This document shows, piece after piece, positions 61,037-64,000 of a DNA stretch of 64,000 nt. The stretch's first letter is position 1. Each line of letters starts with the position of its first letter. Source of the DNA: Perlabentimonas sp034003245 (GTDB taxonomy: Bacteria > Bacteroidota > Bacteroidia > Bacteroidales > Tenuifilaceae). The stretch covers positions 1-64,000 of the forward strand of contig JAVEYY010000011.1 of the NCBI GenBank assembly GCA_034003245.1. The letters run 5' to 3'. The translations under genes and the position numbers were made by a program. The notes beneath the pieces are model-generated. The model saw only the letters and a program-made list of their open reading frames with translations, was not told where the DNA came from and ran no database searches.

Positions 61037-62383
61037 TTAGGTTAGGCTTGCTATAATCTCCTTAACCTTAGCAACTTTCTCGTCCAGCAAATCCCTCGAC
61101 TTGGCCTCAGCAATAAACCTCAAATACGGCTCTGTGTTCGAGGGGCGAATATTGAACCACCAATCAGGAAACTCCACGCGATACCCATCGAAATCGAACG
61201 AAGCAGTTGGTTTTTCCTGTGCCGTAAAGTAATCCCTAACAGCATCCATGGCATCTTTTTTCCGCTCAATGCGGAAATTGATTTCGCCCGAGTTTGCATA
61301 GGTTTCAATACGAGAAATAAGCTGCGACAGGGTGTAACCTTGCTTTTTAAACTTTGCAATAACATCAAGGATAATTAAGCAGGCCAGCAAGCCCGAGTCG
61401 GAGTAGTAGAAATCGCGGAAGTAGTAATGGCCAGCCAGCTCGCCTCCGTAAATGCCATCAATTTCGCGAAGCTTATGCGCGGCAAATGCCCGTCCAACTC
61501 GCCATGTACGCATCTCGCCTCCCAGTGGTTTCAGGTATTCGCCCACTGCTTTCGATGTCCGAATATCCTGTAGGACGACACCTTTCTGCCCCTTTTCCTC
61601 CAGGAAATAATGCCCTAAAAGGGCAATCATCAGGTCAGGCGAAATAAAGCGGCTTTTCTCATCCACAAACATCACGCGGTCGGCATCGCCATCGAAAATA
61701 ATTCCGATGTCGCATTTCTCCTTTTTTACAAGATTTTGTAAATCGACCACATTCTCGGGTACAAGCGGATTAGCTTCGTGGTTTGGGAAAGTACCATCGA
61801 GTTCATCGTAGATATAAATTGGCTTATCGCCCAAAAGATCTTTAATTAGCAATGCGGCCATTCCATTGGAACAATCTATTCCAATACGTAAGCCGCTATA
61901 GTCGGCTACGTACTTTTTAAGAAAACTAACATACTCATCCTTAACATCCAACTCCTTAATCACTCCAGGGTTTTGGACAGGAACTATAGGCTCTCCACTC
62001 TTAATCTTCTGCTCAATTTGGTTTAGGCCGGTATCGTACCCAACAGGCAAAGCGTTCTCGCGCGATACCTTCATGCCGTTGTACTCCCTTGAGTTATGCG
62101 ATGCAGTTATCTGAACCGATGCGTTAAAACCGTATTTAGCCGTGGAGTAGTAAACCATTGGTGTGGTTGCCAGCCCAACACTGTACACGTCGGCACCGGC
62201 ATCGGTAATGCCCTTGGCAAGGTTCTCAAAAATCTCATCGGACGAAACCCGCGTATCGCGCCCAACCAAAACCTTATCGGTTTTTAATAGCCCAACCAAA
62301 AAATATCCAATCTTGTAGGCATCGTCCTTATTAAAATCCTTATTGTAAATGCCTCTAATGTCGTATGCATGAAATGCTCCCAT
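61037..62383 (-). CDS. Phosphomannomutase / phosphoglucomutase
   Basis: 448 residues, alpha-D-phosphohexomutase family. The phosphoserine is in TASHNSREYNGMKVS (about 93-107), the Mg2+ site in FDGDADRVMFVD (about 228-239), the sugar-binding loop in GGELAGHYYF (about 316-325) and the phosphate-binding loop in RPSNTEPYLRF (about 417-427). It interconverts hexose 1- and 6-phosphates for nucleotide-sugar supply. The gene is monocistronic. Confidence 0.93.
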   Translation of the reverse strand: MGAFHAYDIRGIYNKDFNKDDAYKIGYFLVGLLKTDKVLVGRDTRVSSDEIFENLAKGITDAGADVYSVGLATTPMVYYSTAKYGFNASVQITASHNSREYNGMKVSRENALPVGYDTGLNQIEQKIKSGEPIVPVQNPGVIKELDVKDEYVSFLKKYVADYSGLRIGIDCSNGMAALLIKDLLGDKPIYIYDELDGTFPNHEANPLVPENVVDLQNLVKKEKCDIGIIFDGDADRVMFVDEKSRFISPDLMIALLGHYFLEEKGQKGVVLQDIRTSKAVGEYLKPLGGEMRTWRVGRAFAAHKLREIDGIYGGELAGHYYFRDFYYSDSGLLACLIILDVIAKFKKQGYTLSQLISRIETYANSGEINFRIERKKDAMDAVRDYFTAQEKPTASFDFDGYRVEFPDWWFNIRPSNTEPYLRFIAEAKSRDLLDEKVAKVKEIIASLT

Positions 62384-62736
62384 AATTTGTATCTTTTTAA
62401 ATTGAACCAGCTAAAGTAAGCAATTCCCGCCATATCCTCAATACAGACAGCATCTATCTAGCACAAATCAGTCTTTTAAGTTGATTTCATGAATCTTACA
62501 GTAATAAAATGTTGATTTTAAACCAATCCAACTTCCAGCGACAACAATTCAGCATTCACTTTTTATCAACAATCTAACACTCTGTCAATCCATCTTTTGC
62601 AGTAGAAAAAATTGCTGCGCAGCAGTTTTTCTTTGCCCTTTTATGTCATTCAACATAATTACTGTTTATATTTGACCCATCATTTCAATCACCCGTTTGA
62701 CTGGAATGAGTTGGGAAATCAATACTTTGGACAAAC
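62384..62736. other. Divergent intergenic region upstream of the biotin carboxylase gene
   Basis: 353 bases. It holds a 12-base palindrome TGCTGCGCAGCA (62613-62624), a -7 motif at 62667 and a leader hairpin CATTTCAATC/GACTGGAATG (about 62682-62708, one mismatch). No open frame. Confidence 0.5.
62667..62674 (+). promoter_or_regulatory. Promoter -7 element (TATATTTG) for the biotin carboxylase gene
   Basis: An exact TAnnTTTG match 63 bases before the ATG. Confidence 0.55.
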
Positions 62737-64000
62737 ATGATAAAAAAAGTTCTTATCGCCAATAGGGGCGAAATAGCCGTGCGCATAATTCGCTCGTGTA
62801 GAGAGTTGGGCATACGTTCTGTTGCCGTTTTCTCCGATGCCGACCGTGGCGCAATGCACGTTAGGTATGCCAGCGAAGCATACCATATTGGCCCATCCCC
62901 TTCGCGTGAAAGCTACCTCGATGCCGATAAAATAATTGATGTGGCCATCAGATCGAATGCCGATGCCATTCATCCTGGGTACGGATTTTTATCGGAGAAC
63001 GCAGAATTTGCTCGCAAGTGCCAGAAAGCTGGTATAAAGTTTATCGGTCCCTCAATCGACTCCATAACCCGCATGGGCGACAAAATTACCGCCCGTCAAA
63101 CCATGATAGCTGCCAGGGTTCCCGTTGTTCCTGGAACACAAGAAAAAATAACCAATAGCCAAGATGTTAAAAAAATTGTTGCCGAAATTGGCTTACCAGT
63201 AATGGTTAAGGCGTCGGCTGGTGGTGGGGGCAAGGGAATGCGGCTGGTTAGGGAACAAAAGGAATTGCTACCAGCAGTAAAAATGGCACAATCAGAGGCT
63301 CTCTCCTCCTTTGGCGATGATACGGTGTATATCGAAAAATATATTGAATCACCACACCACATCGAATTCCAGATTTTAGCCGATAGCCATGGCAACACCG
63401 TTCATCTTTTCGAGCGCGAGTGCTCCGTTCAACGCCGTCACCAAAAAGTGGTAGAGGAAACGCCATCGCCATTCCTTACTCCCGAACTCCGCGAGCAAAT
63501 GGGACAAGCCGCCGTAGCGGCTGCCAAGGCCGTCTCCTACGAGGGTGCAGGAACCATCGAGTTCCTTGTCGATGCCAATAGGAACTTCTACTTTCTGGAA
63601 ATGAATACCCGCCTTCAGGTTGAACATCCTATTACCGAGCGTACCACAGGTGTCGATATAGTGAAGGAACAAATCGCCATCCCATCCGGACTGCCGCTAT
63701 CCTTTAAGCAGGAAGATGTGTTTCAGTTTGGACACTCCATTGAATGCCGCATTTCGGCCGAAGATCCTTTTAATAACTTTATGCCCAGCCCGGGAGTTGT
63801 TCGTCACATCAGCGAGCCCAACGGGCTCGGAATCAGAACCGATGGTTACGTGTACGAGGGGTACGAAATCCCTATGCACTACGACCCCATGATCAGCAAG
63901 GTGATAGCCTGGGGGCGCAATCGTTCCGAAGCCATCGAAAGAATGCGGAGAGCCCTTTTCGAGTATAAGATTACTGGCGTAAAAACATCTACAAAATTCC
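62737..64000 (+). CDS. accC: Biotin carboxylase subunit (partial, runs off the window)
   Basis: 421 codons are present and the frame is open at the right edge. MIKKVLIANRGEIAVRIIRSC is the biotin-carboxylase N terminus; HPGYGFLSENAEFA, the glycine-rich ATP loop KASAGGGGKGMR, FERECSVQRRHQKVVEE and FLEMNTRLQVEHPITE (ATP-grasp and catalytic residues) follow. It carboxylates biotin with ATP and bicarbonate. Whether it belongs to acetyl-CoA, propionyl-CoA or pyruvate carboxylase depends on genes beyond the window, so the accC symbol is by family only. Confidence 0.93.
   Translation, partial: MIKKVLIANRGEIAVRIIRSCRELGIRSVAVFSDADRGAMHVRYASEAYHIGPSPSRESYLDADKIIDVAIRSNADAIHPGYGFLSENAEFARKCQKAGIKFIGPSIDSITRMGDKITARQTMIAARVPVVPGTQEKITNSQDVKKIVAEIGLPVMVKASAGGGGKGMRLVREQKELLPAVKMAQSEALSSFGDDTVYIEKYIESPHHIEFQILADSHGNTVHLFERECSVQRRHQKVVEETPSPFLTPELREQMGQAAVAAAKAVSYEGAGTIEFLVDANRNFYFLEMNTRLQVEHPITERTTGVDIVKEQIAIPSGLPLSFKQEDVFQFGHSIECRISAEDPFNNFMPSPGVVRHISEPNGLGIRTDGYVYEGYEIPMHYDPMISKVIAWGRNRSEAIERMRRALFEYKITGVKTSTKF

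Noticed and set aside
1..64000. CRISPR arrays, insertion sequences, rRNA genes or prophage genes
   Set aside because: No regularly spaced repeats, transposase or integrase motifs, rRNA sequence or phage structural genes were seen on either strand.

Overview
The window looks like chromosomal DNA of a Bacteroidota bacterium, probably from the Bacteroidales/Marinilabiliales side of the phylum. The evidence is the repeated -7 promoter motif TAnnTTTG, families largely confined to this phylum (DUF4294, DUF2851, the DUF7033-type deacetylase, a TonB receptor with an N-terminal carboxypeptidase-regulatory domain, a zinc-site-less Tgt), lipoprotein signals, and an Rnf operon in the order rseC-rnfBCDGEA. 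Base composition is about 40-44% G+C by eye. I see no rRNA, CRISPR array, intact insertion sequence or prophage.

Layout. 0.2-9.3 kb: a SemiSWEET-like protein, an operon of glycosyltransferase, ECF sigma factor and RsmG, then tgt-lptG/F, thpR, elbB, DUF4294, an RDD protein, two CDGSH iron-sulfur proteins and a YbaN-like protein. 9.5-22.4 kb: mostly housekeeping genes (arcA without other arc genes, sucC without sucD, a TrmH-type methylase, a TPR lipoprotein, a deoxynucleoside kinase, a prolyl oligopeptidase, rpsO-pnp, DUF2851 and tRNA-Pro(CGG) preceded by a truncated tRNA-like copy). 22.4-28.1 kb: a TPR/SpoIIE phosphatase, a metallo-beta-lactamase-fold hydrolase and a large two-heme lipoprotein. 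28.2-29.7 kb: a degraded accessory island with an orphan polymorphic-toxin tail, its immunity gene and broken coding fragments.

29.9-36.6 kb: a frameshifted DoxX gene, ftsE, a voltage-gated-type ion channel with a zinc ribbon, and a tightly packed four-gene set of two polysaccharide deacetylases and two acyltransferase-like proteins, probably acting on a surface glycan. 36.8-45.5 kb: a KAS III-like synthase, mgtE behind a leader that can form two mutually exclusive structures, mutS2 and a TonB-dependent receptor. 46.0-51.6 kb: the complete Rnf operon, linking ferredoxin/NADH electron transfer to an ion gradient. 51.8-64.0 kb: an AT-rich outer-membrane-type protein, DUF3108, a ClC channel with CBS domains, a Crp/Fnr regulator, a single-domain response regulator, glyA, three small poorly characterised proteins, a phosphomannomutase/phosphoglucomutase, and a biotin carboxylase that runs off the right edge.

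The most promising undescribed elements are the mgtE leader RNA (38.13-38.25 kb), the truncated tRNA-Pro-like structure directly upstream of the real tRNA (22.18-22.22 kb), the deacetylase/acyltransferase cluster (32.2-36.6 kb), and the toxin-immunity remnant (28.2-29.7 kb). All are inferred from sequence alone; none has been compared with a database here.
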